A stretch of DNA of 64,000 nucleotides from positions 1,590,501 to 1,654,500 of the forward strand of contig NZ_CP011924.1 in the NCBI RefSeq assembly GCF_000238315.3, read 5' to 3'. The stretch is from Pseudoalteromonas piscicida (lineage in GTDB: Bacteria; Pseudomonadota; Gammaproteobacteria; Enterobacterales; Alteromonadaceae). Made by a program: the position numbers and the translations under genes. The notes beneath the pieces were generated by a model that saw only the letters and a program-made list of their open reading frames with translations, was not told where the DNA came from and searched no databases. This document shows, piece after piece, positions 9,440 to 17,749 of the stretch (the stretch's first letter is position 1; each line of letters starts with the position of its first letter).

Positions 9440-9928
9440 ATGGCAGCGCAATTACAACCGCATACAGAGCAACCAATTGACGATACGAAAGCGCAACAGT
9501 CAATGCTGGCAAAACAGTATCTTGATGAACAATGTCCTTTAGAGTTTGGCTCACACATGGAGGTGACAGACTATGTGGTTTACTACAATCACCTGCTTGC
9601 GTTTTTTGCCAACGGCACCCATTGTGGTTTAAAAAATTGTAGCCAATTCGTCGCGCTTTGCGGTCACCGTGAAACTCCGGAGGCTATTTTGTTAAAACAA
9701 GACGATGGCTTACATATTGAAATTACTTTCAATCGCACCGGAATGCTCGGCCAATTTGATAGCGCCCATATCGAAGATATTATCGTCGAAACACCACTGG
9801 CGTCTGTGGTTGGTAAAAAGACTAAAACCCAGCTACAAAAACTGTGGATGAGCTTTTATCATGGCGTGCAACAACCAGCAGGAAAAGCCTGTTATCGTGC
9901 CAAAAATGGGGATGATTATGAACTTTGA
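9440..9928 (+). CDS. Stand-alone malate synthase G internal-domain protein
   Basis: This 162-residue protein aligns with the inserted alpha/beta domain of malate synthase G (roughly residues 165-310 of E. coli GlcB). Shared blocks are the YLDE-PLE-GS segment near residue 30, QFVALCGHR near 70, ILLKQDDGLHIEI near 85-97, and GQFD-AHIEDIIVE near 105-120. The DCEDS loop and the whole catalytic TIM barrel are absent, so it cannot be a malate synthase by itself. The start at ATG 9440 is chosen because GAGGTGG lies six bases upstream. It is divergent from the ScfR-type regulator and shares the TGTGAAATT boxes. It could be a relic or a recruited acyl-CoA/acetyl-CoA-related regulatory domain. The homology is from memory of GlcB; the function is unknown. 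Confidence 0.65.
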   Translation: MAAQLQPHTEQPIDDTKAQQSMLAKQYLDEQCPLEFGSHMEVTDYVVYYNHLLAFFANGTHCGLKNCSQFVALCGHRETPEAILLKQDDGLHIEITFNRTGMLGQFDSAHIEDIIVETPLASVVGKKTKTQLQKLWMSFYHGVQQPAGKACYRAKNGDDYEL

Positions 9929-10022
9929 GTAAACACTCGATAATTTGTAATCAAATCGCTCAAACATTCAGTAAGTTTTAAGCTAAGCTAATTAAAATAC
10001 CGCTCTTTTTTCGACTGAGCAC

Positions 10023-12209
10023 ATGACCAAATTGCTTAATTTTCTAAAAAACATTAACTGGATGCTTTGGGCGCTCATACTTGGCATTTTTGCGGGTTTA
10101 GTTTTCGGTGAACGGTTATCATTTTTAAAACCTATCGGTACAGGTTTTGTAAACCTGATGCAAATCACCATTCTCCCTTATATTGTCGTCAGTCTTATCG
10201 TGGGTTTAGGGAAATTTAATCCCGAACAAGTTAAAAGCATTCTTGCAAAAGCAGCGCTAGTCATGATCTCCATTTGGGTGGTAGGTCTTGCTGTGATCTG
10301 GTGCTTTATTATGACATTACCAGCGCATGATGCCGGGACCTTTTTCTCCCCTGCACTGGTCGCCGCGGCTCCCGAAGTAGACTTCGTTAAACATTATATT
10401 CCCTCTAATCCATTTGCTTCTATGGCAGAAGGTAATGTACCGGCCTTAGTCATATTTTGTATTGCGCTAGGTATGGCGCTTATTTCTAATCAAAAGAAAA
10501 ACCGTTTACTCGATGTGTTAGAAGTCGTTGGTCAAGGTCTGTCAGTTATTTCCAAGAAGATCATTGCCATCTTCCCTATTGGCATTTTTGCGATGACAGC
10601 AAGCACCGCAGGCACCATGAGCGCAGAAGAACTGTCTGAATTGCAAGTGTACTGGGTTGTCGTTTTATGTGTCGGCGTGTACTTGATGTTAGTACTACTA
10701 CCTATGCTTGTTGCCGCACTCACCCCTGTTAAGTATCGCGACCTCATCATGGTTATGCGCAATGCATGGATCACCGCATTTAGTACCGGAAACGTTTTTA
10801 TTGTATTGCCGGTGATCACCGAGGGGATCAAAGATCATTTACGCAAAATTAAGCAAAGCGACGAAAGCTCTGATCACATCGCTGAGGTGTTAGTGCCTAT
10901 CGCTTATACCTTCCCGAGTTTAGGAAAGCTTACTACCCTCATTTTTGTCTCTTTTGCGGCATGGCTTACCGGCAATCAGATCGGCATCGAACAAATTCCT
11001 AATGTGTCTTTATCAGCGATGCTAAGTTACTTTGCTAACGTGCATATCGCTATTCCCTATTTGCTCGATACCTTGCGTGTCCCGGCTGATACTTATCAGT
11101 TATATCTATCGATGTCAGTACTCACCGCAAAAGTGGTTTCACCGACCACTGTGGTATATATCTTCGCATTTGTATTTTTATGTATTTTTATCAATCGCAG
11201 ACAATTACACTTAAAACGCGTACGTTCAGTTTATTATTTAACGCTATTATCTGCATTACTCCCAGCATTTATGCTGTTGAGTTTTACGGCAAATAATTAT
11301 CTCGGTAAGCAAACTAAATCGGCCGATGAGGCCATAGCTAATATGGTGATCTCGGATACCGTCCCTGCTCATGTGCTTAGCTATGTCCCTAAAGCATACC
11401 AAAGTGGTGAGCTGTCTCTGACGAATATCGATGTGATTAAAAAACGTAACCTGCTGCGTGTAGGATATCTTATCGATAATGTGCCATTTAGTTACTTTAA
11501 TCAAAAAGACCAGTTAGTGGGTTTTGATGTCAGCCTCGCACATAGGCTCGCATCCGACCTTGGGGTTAAAATCGAGTTTATTCCTTTTAAAAAGCCACAA
11601 CTGGCAGAGTATCTCAACAAAGGATATTTCGATATTGCAATGTCCGGCCTTGAAATTAATATTGCCGACTTACAAAGCGTGCGCTTTAGTGACAAGGTGT
11701 TGGAGCTGCAACTGGCGCTCTTGGCCAAAGATCATGATTTAAAGAAGTTTGCTGACAAGTCAGCCTTGCTTACGCATGATAAACTGAATTTAGCTCACGT
11801 TGAATATGCTCCACTACTCAAACAATTGGCGCAGCAAAACCCTAAGGTAAAAGTGTCCAGTATTAACAATTTGCAAAGCTATTTTAAGCACCCAGAAAAA
11901 TATGACGCCTTAGTGATCAGCGCAGAGGCGGGCTTTGCATGGAGCATGTTCTACCCTGAATTTGGTGTTGTGGTACCGGAAGGGGCGAGCTTGAAATACC
12001 CCGTTGGATTTGCTGTCGCCAAGCGCAATCAAGATCTACTGAGTTATGTAAATGCTTGGCTGACTATCCAGCATACCAATGGCCGTATTGAAAAAACTTA
12101 TGATTACTGGATCTTAGGAAAAGGTAGTGTACAAAAGCAAACTCGCTGGTCGTTAATGGATGAACTGGAAATCGACCCAAACACACTCATTGATAAACTG
12201 AAGTTCTAA
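10023..12209 (+). CDS. SLC1/DAACS dicarboxylate-amino acid symporter fused to a solute-binding domain
   Basis: Residues 1 to about 410 form a DAACS (SLC1, GltP/DctA-like) cation symporter with about eight hydrophobic segments, including the SLGKLTTLIFV hairpin region and the NVHIAIPYLLD segment. One more hydrophobic helix (about 400-425) leads to residues 455-728. These form an SBP_bac_3-type periplasmic solute-binding domain: LLRVGYLIDNVPFSYFN near 475, LVGFDVSLAHRLASDLG, and YFDIAMSGLEI. The usual ABC or symporter partners are separate genes, so the fusion is unusual. It may tether the binding domain at the outer face of the inner membrane to feed the symporter. The substrate is probably an acidic amino acid or dicarboxylate, by family. 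ATG 10023 is used; the TTTTTTCG before it gives no strong ribosome binding site. Confidence 0.85.
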   Translation: MTKLLNFLKNINWMLWALILGIFAGLVFGERLSFLKPIGTGFVNLMQITILPYIVVSLIVGLGKFNPEQVKSILAKAALVMISIWVVGLAVIWCFIMTLPAHDAGTFFSPALVAAAPEVDFVKHYIPSNPFASMAEGNVPALVIFCIALGMALISNQKKNRLLDVLEVVGQGLSVISKKIIAIFPIGIFAMTASTAGTMSAEELSELQVYWVVVLCVGVYLMLVLLPMLVAALTPVKYRDLIMVMRNAWITAFSTGNVFIVLPVITEGIKDHLRKIKQSDESSDHIAEVLVPIAYTFPSLGKLTTLIFVSFAAWLTGNQIGIEQIPNVSLSAMLSYFANVHIAIPYLLDTLRVPADTYQLYLSMSVLTAKVVSPTTVVYIFAFVFLCIFINRRQLHLKRVRSVYYLTLLSALLPAFMLLSFTANNYLGKQTKSADEAIANMVISDTVPAHVLSYVPKAYQSGELSLTNIDVIKKRNLLRVGYLIDNVPFSYFNQKDQLVGFDVSLAHRLASDLGVKIEFIPFKKPQLAEYLNKGYFDIAMSGLEINIADLQSVRFSDKVLELQLALLAKDHDLKKFADKSALLTHDKLNLAHVEYAPLLKQLAQQNPKVKVSSINNLQSYFKHPEKYDALVISAEAGFAWSMFYPEFGVVVPEGASLKYPVGFAVAKRNQDLLSYVNAWLTIQHTNGRIEKTYDYWILGKGSVQKQTRWSLMDELEIDPNTLIDKLKF

Positions 12210-12211
12210 TT

Positions 12212-12247
12212 AAAAAAACGCCGTCAGTTAACACGTTAACTGACGGC
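12212..12247 (-). terminator. Intrinsic terminator of the recBCD operon
   Basis: A perfect 13-bp stem (GCCGTCAGTTAAC and its complement, loop AC) is followed on the - strand by a T7 run. It lies between the convergent symporter gene and recD, 88 bases past the recD stop. Confidence 0.9.
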
Positions 12248-12335
12248 AAGTCTACTCACTGGGCGAGCTAGCTTTCAAGCTCACTTTAACCTTAGTCAAA
12301 CCATAAAATAAAACAAGTTTTTAACAAAAAATTCA

Positions 12336-14213
12336 TCAATTTGATAACCGACTTCGTAAACCACTACTGCGGCTCACACTTCGATTCATACCCTGCACTA
12401 ATACTTTATATTGCGCCACCAATTCAAACTGCTGTTTAGCTCGGGTGATCCCTGTATAAATGAGCTGGCGGTTTATCCCCTGCTGCGCACGTTGAATTGG
12501 TGGTAGTATCATTGCCGTGTAAGCAAACTCCGAGCCTTGCGATTTGTGGATAGTCATTACATACACTCTATCAAAGCTCGGCAATCTGGCAGGATAAAAG
12601 CGCCTAACGCTGCCCTGCTCATCAATAAATGATGCCTGTAGCTCACCCTGTTCGTCACGTAAAATGATCCCGATATCGCCGTTAAACAGTTTCAACTGGT
12701 AATCGTTTTGAGTGATCATAATGGGCATACCAACGTAAAATCGCCCTGTCGGTTGTACCAATCCCATTTGACTGAGCTTAAGCTCTATTCTGCGATTTAA
12801 TTCGTTCACACCGTAAGGGCCTTCTCGCACGGCCGCAAGCAATTGATAACTGGCAAACTCGCTATGTATTATGGCCTCACTCTCACCATGATGAATGGCA
12901 AGCAGGTATCGCTGGTATTGCCCCGCCGCTCTGGCAATTAAGGCATTGTAGGTTTCACTATTTAATTCATGATGCTGTATATCGCTATAACCTTGCCTCA
13001 GCACGCTGTCTAATTGCCGCTTATTATTGCTATTTACGGCAAATGCTAACTGGCCAATTCCACTTCGGCTGTCAAAACGGTGACTTTTTTGTAAAAATGC
13101 CAGATTATCTTCCAACATAAAGCCAGCGCTGGTATCACCCGACTTAGGCAGGTTTTGTTTACTCAGCTCAGCTAGCTTTGCTTTCAGTGCCTGACTGTAA
13201 TGTGGTGCTTGCCCAAGCGTTAAGTTTTCACATAAGTCGCTGAGTACGTTACCGGTATCTACCGATGCCAGCTGATCTTTATCGCCGAGCAAAATAAGCC
13301 GTGCATGTTTTGGTAATGCATCCACCAGCTTTGCCATAAGTGATAAGTCCACCATGGATGCTTCGTCAACAATCAGCACATCAACATGCAGCGGGTTATC
13401 TTGATTGTGACGATAGTGTACGCTATTAGGAATAACGCCTAACAAGCGATGAATAGTTTGCGCCTGCTCCGGCAGTAAGTCGGCAAGCGCTGGCGGCAGA
13501 TTTAACCTCGCTTTCGCGCCAATAATTGACTCACTGAGCCTAGCAGCGGCTTTGCCGGTTGGCGCCACTAGCTTGATGGTCAACGGCGCACTGCTATAAA
13601 GCGATTGTAAAATCGCAAGCAGTTTTGTGACCGTCGTGGTTTTTCCCGTACCGGGGCCGCCCGTGATGACACAAAATCGCTTAATGATTGCAAGTGTACA
13701 AGCTACTTTTTGCCAATCAATGTCTTCTTCACTGGTTGGAAAAAACGATGCCAACAGTGCACCCAGTTTTGCTTCGTCCAGCGTTACATCGGCTTTTGCC
13801 AACATTTCAAAGTGTCCTGCAAGCCTTGCTTCATAATTTGCTAATCTCGCCAAGTAGAGCTTATTAGCGTATAACCGAAGTGGCTTATCTTCACCGATTG
13901 CAGGATGCTGTGCGAGCGCGCTAACGGCTATACCTGTGCTTGAAAATGGCGACAACTCTACAGCTCCATCCGCAACCGCGTAGCCGAGCTCAAACGGGTC
14001 CTGATAATTAATATTGTCTAACTCTAAACAACTATGCTGACGTCCATGAGCGATTAATAATAGTAAAAATACATAGAAGTGATCGTCGTAGCCTTGCTGA
14101 TTCAACAACTTGGCTAGCGCGATATCGGCTTTTCCGACTCGTTTGTGTTCAAGCAATAGCGCCATGAAACCCTGATGATCAAATGCCTCAAAGTCCATAC
14201 TTAACTGGCTCAT
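12336..14213 (-). CDS. recD: Exodeoxyribonuclease V alpha subunit RecD
   Basis: RecD is the fast 5'-3' helicase motor of the RecBCD enzyme, which resects double-strand breaks and foreign linear DNA. The protein has 625 residues (E. coli 608). The Walker A motif GGPGTGKTTT lies near residue 190, with VDEASMVD (Walker B) and GDKDQLASV following. The C-terminal SF1 motif VMTIHKSQGSEF and the GITRAK signature complete the helicase. The start overlaps the recB stop by four bases (ATGA), so the two are translationally coupled. It is the last gene of recC-recB-recD and is followed by a strong terminator. Confidence 0.97.
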   Translation of the reverse strand: MSQLSMDFEAFDHQGFMALLLEHKRVGKADIALAKLLNQQGYDDHFYVFLLLLIAHGRQHSCLELDNINYQDPFELGYAVADGAVELSPFSSTGIAVSALAQHPAIGEDKPLRLYANKLYLARLANYEARLAGHFEMLAKADVTLDEAKLGALLASFFPTSEEDIDWQKVACTLAIIKRFCVITGGPGTGKTTTVTKLLAILQSLYSSAPLTIKLVAPTGKAAARLSESIIGAKARLNLPPALADLLPEQAQTIHRLLGVIPNSVHYRHNQDNPLHVDVLIVDEASMVDLSLMAKLVDALPKHARLILLGDKDQLASVDTGNVLSDLCENLTLGQAPHYSQALKAKLAELSKQNLPKSGDTSAGFMLEDNLAFLQKSHRFDSRSGIGQLAFAVNSNNKRQLDSVLRQGYSDIQHHELNSETYNALIARAAGQYQRYLLAIHHGESEAIIHSEFASYQLLAAVREGPYGVNELNRRIELKLSQMGLVQPTGRFYVGMPIMITQNDYQLKLFNGDIGIILRDEQGELQASFIDEQGSVRRFYPARLPSFDRVYVMTIHKSQGSEFAYTAMILPPIQRAQQGINRQLIYTGITRAKQQFELVAQYKVLVQGMNRSVSRSSGLRSRLSN

Positions 14214-17200
14214 ACAGACTCCTCAAATAATGCATCTAATTCTAACACCTGCTCTACGCTTAACTGATTGAAGAAAATCCCCTGATTGTCCGGTAATGCG
14301 CGTAAGAACAAATAGTAGTTCCCGCCCAAATGCTGCTCAGGGTTATAGTCCACAAGGCGCTGCTTTAACAAGCGGTGAAGTGCCACGGTATAAATCATAT
14401 ACTGTAAATGATACTGATGAGACGACATCGCGGCATTGAGGTTATCGTAGTGATAATCTTCTGGGTTATCGCCAAGGTAGTTGGACTTGTAATCGAGCAC
14501 AAAAAACTGTCCTTGCCACTTGAATATTAAATCGATAAACCCCTTCAGCATGCCTTTCACATCATCAAAATTTAAAAACGACTTTTGCCCAGTGATATCA
14601 CTGAGGATCTTGTTCAGCTTCACTGCACTGAGTGGTTTCAGTGGCAAGTAAAACTCCATTTCAACAATGCAGTCGTCCGGTGGCAGCACACCAAGTTGTA
14701 AATGAGGATGTGGCGCAAGAGGTGCTGCCAAACAGCTTGTTATCCAGCGCTCAGCGGTCTCTTGCCATTCAGTCGCAATACCAAACTTATCCAAAGATTT
14801 CGTGACCGCTTCGGTCAGCGTAAACTTATCTTCGTTTTTAGGGGAATGCGGTGCGGTAAAATCTATGAGCTCAAAGATTTCGTGCAAACAGCTACCCGGC
14901 TTGGCGCCCTTAGGGAAAGTATAAGAGGTTTTTTCCCGCTCTTGACGCTGTTCAGGTAAGTCCAGTAAATGGTTTTCGTCCACGGCCCCTGCAGGTTTAT
15001 CACCATGATGCGTGTGATAGCTTAGCTGGCTAAAGCTTGTAGTACGCCAATGGCGTTCAATCTGACCGGTGAAGGTTTTCGCGGACAAAGAAGCTAGAGG
15101 CTTGTCTTCAAACGTCGTTTTTATCGCTTGCTGTGGCGCGGTGATTTCATCTAATCTTACACATTCCATTGCCGCATGTGCTTCACATAACTGACTTAAA
15201 ACACTTTGCCAAGCCTCGGCACTGTCGAAAGTTTCCGTGCCAAACAGGGCAAATCCTAAAGCCGTTTTGTGCAGCGCAGACTTTTTACTGCGCCCTTGTT
15301 GAATGTCGTAAAGCCCAAGCTCGCAATAATGCACCGCGCGTGTCAGCGCAACGTAAAGTAAGCGAATATCCTCAGCCAGTCGTTCTTGCTCTGCTTTTTC
15401 TTTGGCGTCATCACTGGCTTCAAGGTCGACAACTAACTTATCCCCTTGGTGATAAACTAACGTATCAGGCTCACGAAACCCAAGCGCAAATGGCATAAAG
15501 ACAATCGGATACTCCAAACCTTTTGATGCGTGCATGGTCACAATTTTTACCAAATTGGCATCGCTCTCCAAGCGAATTTGGCTGCTGTCACTCTGGGCGT
15601 TATTTAGCTGCGATAAAAACCAACGTAACACACGACCCGTGCCATCAAGCTCTAATTGCTTATGCTGTAAAAGCTCAGCTAAATGACGGAAGTCAGTAAG
15701 CCAACGCTCCACTTCCATTCCCTGCTGTTGCCAAATCACTGGCAGCTCACAAGTTATCAATAAGTGTTCCAGCATCGCCATCGCACCAGAGCGATACCAC
15801 AGCTGTGTTAACTCACTAAATAACTGTAAATAACCTTGCCACTGCTGCTCATTAAACTGCAAGTCGTATAGCGCTTGGTTGTTTAAATAAAATAATGGTC
15901 CCGCAAGCACGCCTCTGAGCGCCGCTTCGTCGTAACTCCCGTGCAGTACATCAAGCAATTGATACAACGCAATTGCTAACGGCTGCCTAAATACACTATC
16001 TCTGGCAAGGTAAACACTGGCAATATCGAGTTGATTTAAGGCTCGTTTGATCAAGCTCGCTTCTATGCGGTCACGAACTAAAACACAGATATCCGCTGGC
16101 ACAACTGGGTTTTCGCCAATCTTGGCAACCCCCGACTGCCCTTGCTCGATAAGCGCTGCAGCTCGACCAGCGAACACCTGACTTAGCCGCGCTTGCGCGG
16201 CGCTTTTGTTAAGCGCTTCATCCTCATTTGGTAATACACTAAAGCGCAGCGCTGACGACTTTTTAGATGCGATAGTAAATTGCGCATCCTCGGCTTTACC
16301 TTGCGCGCTCACCTCAATGAAAGGGATATCTTTGTTGTAGATAAAACTATTGGGATGGCGAGTAAATATCGTATTCACTGCAGCAACCACGTCACTATCG
16401 GATCGATAATTGGTTGCAAGCGTATACTGCCTGTTTTGCGCAACTCCTTGCTTTGCACCGATATAAGTAAAAATATCCGCTCCGCGAAAGCCGTAAATGG
16501 CTTGTTTTGGGTCGCCTATCAAGGTTAATGCCGTATTTTCCTTTGCATAAACTCGGCTGAAGATCCCATATTGAATAGGATCGGTATCCTGAAACTCATC
16601 TATCATGGCAACTGGATATTGCAGTGCAATTTTTTCGGCTAAGCGTTCACCACTATCGCCCATCAGCGCTTGATGCAGCTGCTTAAGTAAATCGTCGGGA
16701 GAGATCAAGCCATATTCTTCTTTATGGGCGTGAAGCAAAGCCCTTACCTCGGTCACCGCTTGTTGCACCAGCGCGATTTTAAGCCCACTCCCGACCAATT
16801 GGTGGAGCTCTGCCAAGGTATCAAAGTGACGAATGAGCTCATGCTCCAGCGGCGTTGTATTCTTTTTATATTGAGCAACATCGGCAAGGCTTTCACTGCC
16901 CCAAAGTCCAAAGGAATGATTACTACTACCAAACTCAAACCACCACTGCTCACCGTTGACATAATCCTCCAGAGCTTGAAGATTAGCTTTTCGCCCTGGT
17001 GCCCGATTGCCTGCCAGCCCTGCGTTTTTCAACACATTGATGTAGTCAGCTTTGACTATTTCGGCCTTTAGCCACAGTGCTAGTGTTTGGTATTTTTCAC
17101 GTGCGGCAAACACTGCATCTAAGGAAACAGAGGGTTTAATTTCGGCATTTTCTCTTGCTAATAAGGGTCTAACTTGCTTCGCCAGTGCATAAGGTGTAGC

Positions 17201-17749
17201 AAATTGCTCTGTCACAGCCTGTGTTTTTTCTGTATCTAGCGGATAGACAAAACGTCGCCAATGATCTGCCATCGCGGCGTCAATCAAGTCGCTCTCGTCG
17301 AGAATAAATTCGAGGTTAAATGCCACCTTAGACTCAAAAGCGTGTTGCTTCAGCATTCTTTGACAAAAGCCGTGAATGGTGAATATCGCGGCCTCATCCA
17401 TTGACTTAGCAGCTGCATCAAGGAGATCAAAGGCACGCTTTTTATCTTCAACTTGCGCCAAAATCGCATTGATCAGTTCATCTTTACAGACTTCACCTAG
17501 TAGCACGTCTCGAGCTTGAATAATGCGTTTTCTCACTCGGTCTTTTATCTCTTGTGTTGCCGCTTCTGTGAAAGTTACCACTAAGATTTGTTCAACGCTT
17601 AACGGCTCATGTTGCTTATCAGAAGTACGCAAACCGAGTAAATAACGCAGATATAAACCGGTGATGGTGTAAGTTTTCCCCGTACCTGCACTGGCTTCAA
17701 TTAGGTTTTGGCCACTTAGAGGCATAGTAATGGGATTAAGCATCTCCAT
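14210..17749 (-). CDS. recB: Exodeoxyribonuclease V beta subunit RecB
   Basis: RecB carries the 3'-5' helicase and the single nuclease active site of RecBCD and loads RecA after Chi recognition. The ATG at 17749 gives 1179 residues (E. coli 1180) and follows a strong GAGGAGGT; an upstream ATG at 17773 precedes that site and is less likely. Visible motifs are Walker A EASAGTGKT near residue 20, the UvrD-type IDEFQDTD motif II, TMHASKGLEYPIV, and the C-terminal nuclease motif VLDYKSNYLG near 1085. The gene overlaps the recC end by 14 bases and the recD start by four. Confidence 0.97.
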   Translation of the reverse strand: MEMLNPITMPLSGQNLIEASAGTGKTYTITGLYLRYLLGLRTSDKQHEPLSVEQILVVTFTEAATQEIKDRVRKRIIQARDVLLGEVCKDELINAILAQVEDKKRAFDLLDAAAKSMDEAAIFTIHGFCQRMLKQHAFESKVAFNLEFILDESDLIDAAMADHWRRFVYPLDTEKTQAVTEQFATPYALAKQVRPLLARENAEIKPSVSLDAVFAAREKYQTLALWLKAEIVKADYINVLKNAGLAGNRAPGRKANLQALEDYVNGEQWWFEFGSSNHSFGLWGSESLADVAQYKKNTTPLEHELIRHFDTLAELHQLVGSGLKIALVQQAVTEVRALLHAHKEEYGLISPDDLLKQLHQALMGDSGERLAEKIALQYPVAMIDEFQDTDPIQYGIFSRVYAKENTALTLIGDPKQAIYGFRGADIFTYIGAKQGVAQNRQYTLATNYRSDSDVVAAVNTIFTRHPNSFIYNKDIPFIEVSAQGKAEDAQFTIASKKSSALRFSVLPNEDEALNKSAAQARLSQVFAGRAAALIEQGQSGVAKIGENPVVPADICVLVRDRIEASLIKRALNQLDIASVYLARDSVFRQPLAIALYQLLDVLHGSYDEAALRGVLAGPLFYLNNQALYDLQFNEQQWQGYLQLFSELTQLWYRSGAMAMLEHLLITCELPVIWQQQGMEVERWLTDFRHLAELLQHKQLELDGTGRVLRWFLSQLNNAQSDSSQIRLESDANLVKIVTMHASKGLEYPIVFMPFALGFREPDTLVYHQGDKLVVDLEASDDAKEKAEQERLAEDIRLLYVALTRAVHYCELGLYDIQQGRSKKSALHKTALGFALFGTETFDSAEAWQSVLSQLCEAHAAMECVRLDEITAPQQAIKTTFEDKPLASLSAKTFTGQIERHWRTTSFSQLSYHTHHGDKPAGAVDENHLLDLPEQRQEREKTSYTFPKGAKPGSCLHEIFELIDFTAPHSPKNEDKFTLTEAVTKSLDKFGIATEWQETAERWITSCLAAPLAPHPHLQLGVLPPDDCIVEMEFYLPLKPLSAVKLNKILSDITGQKSFLNFDDVKGMLKGFIDLIFKWQGQFFVLDYKSNYLGDNPEDYHYDNLNAAMSSHQYHLQYMIYTVALHRLLKQRLVDYNPEQHLGGNYYLFLRALPDNQGIFFNQLSVEQVLELDALFEESV

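Noticed and set aside
9295..9558. Extension of the XRE regulator frame upstream of 9294
   Set aside because: It is Cys-rich and improbable, and it runs through the operator boxes and into the divergent gene; ATG 9294 begins a normal HTH domain.
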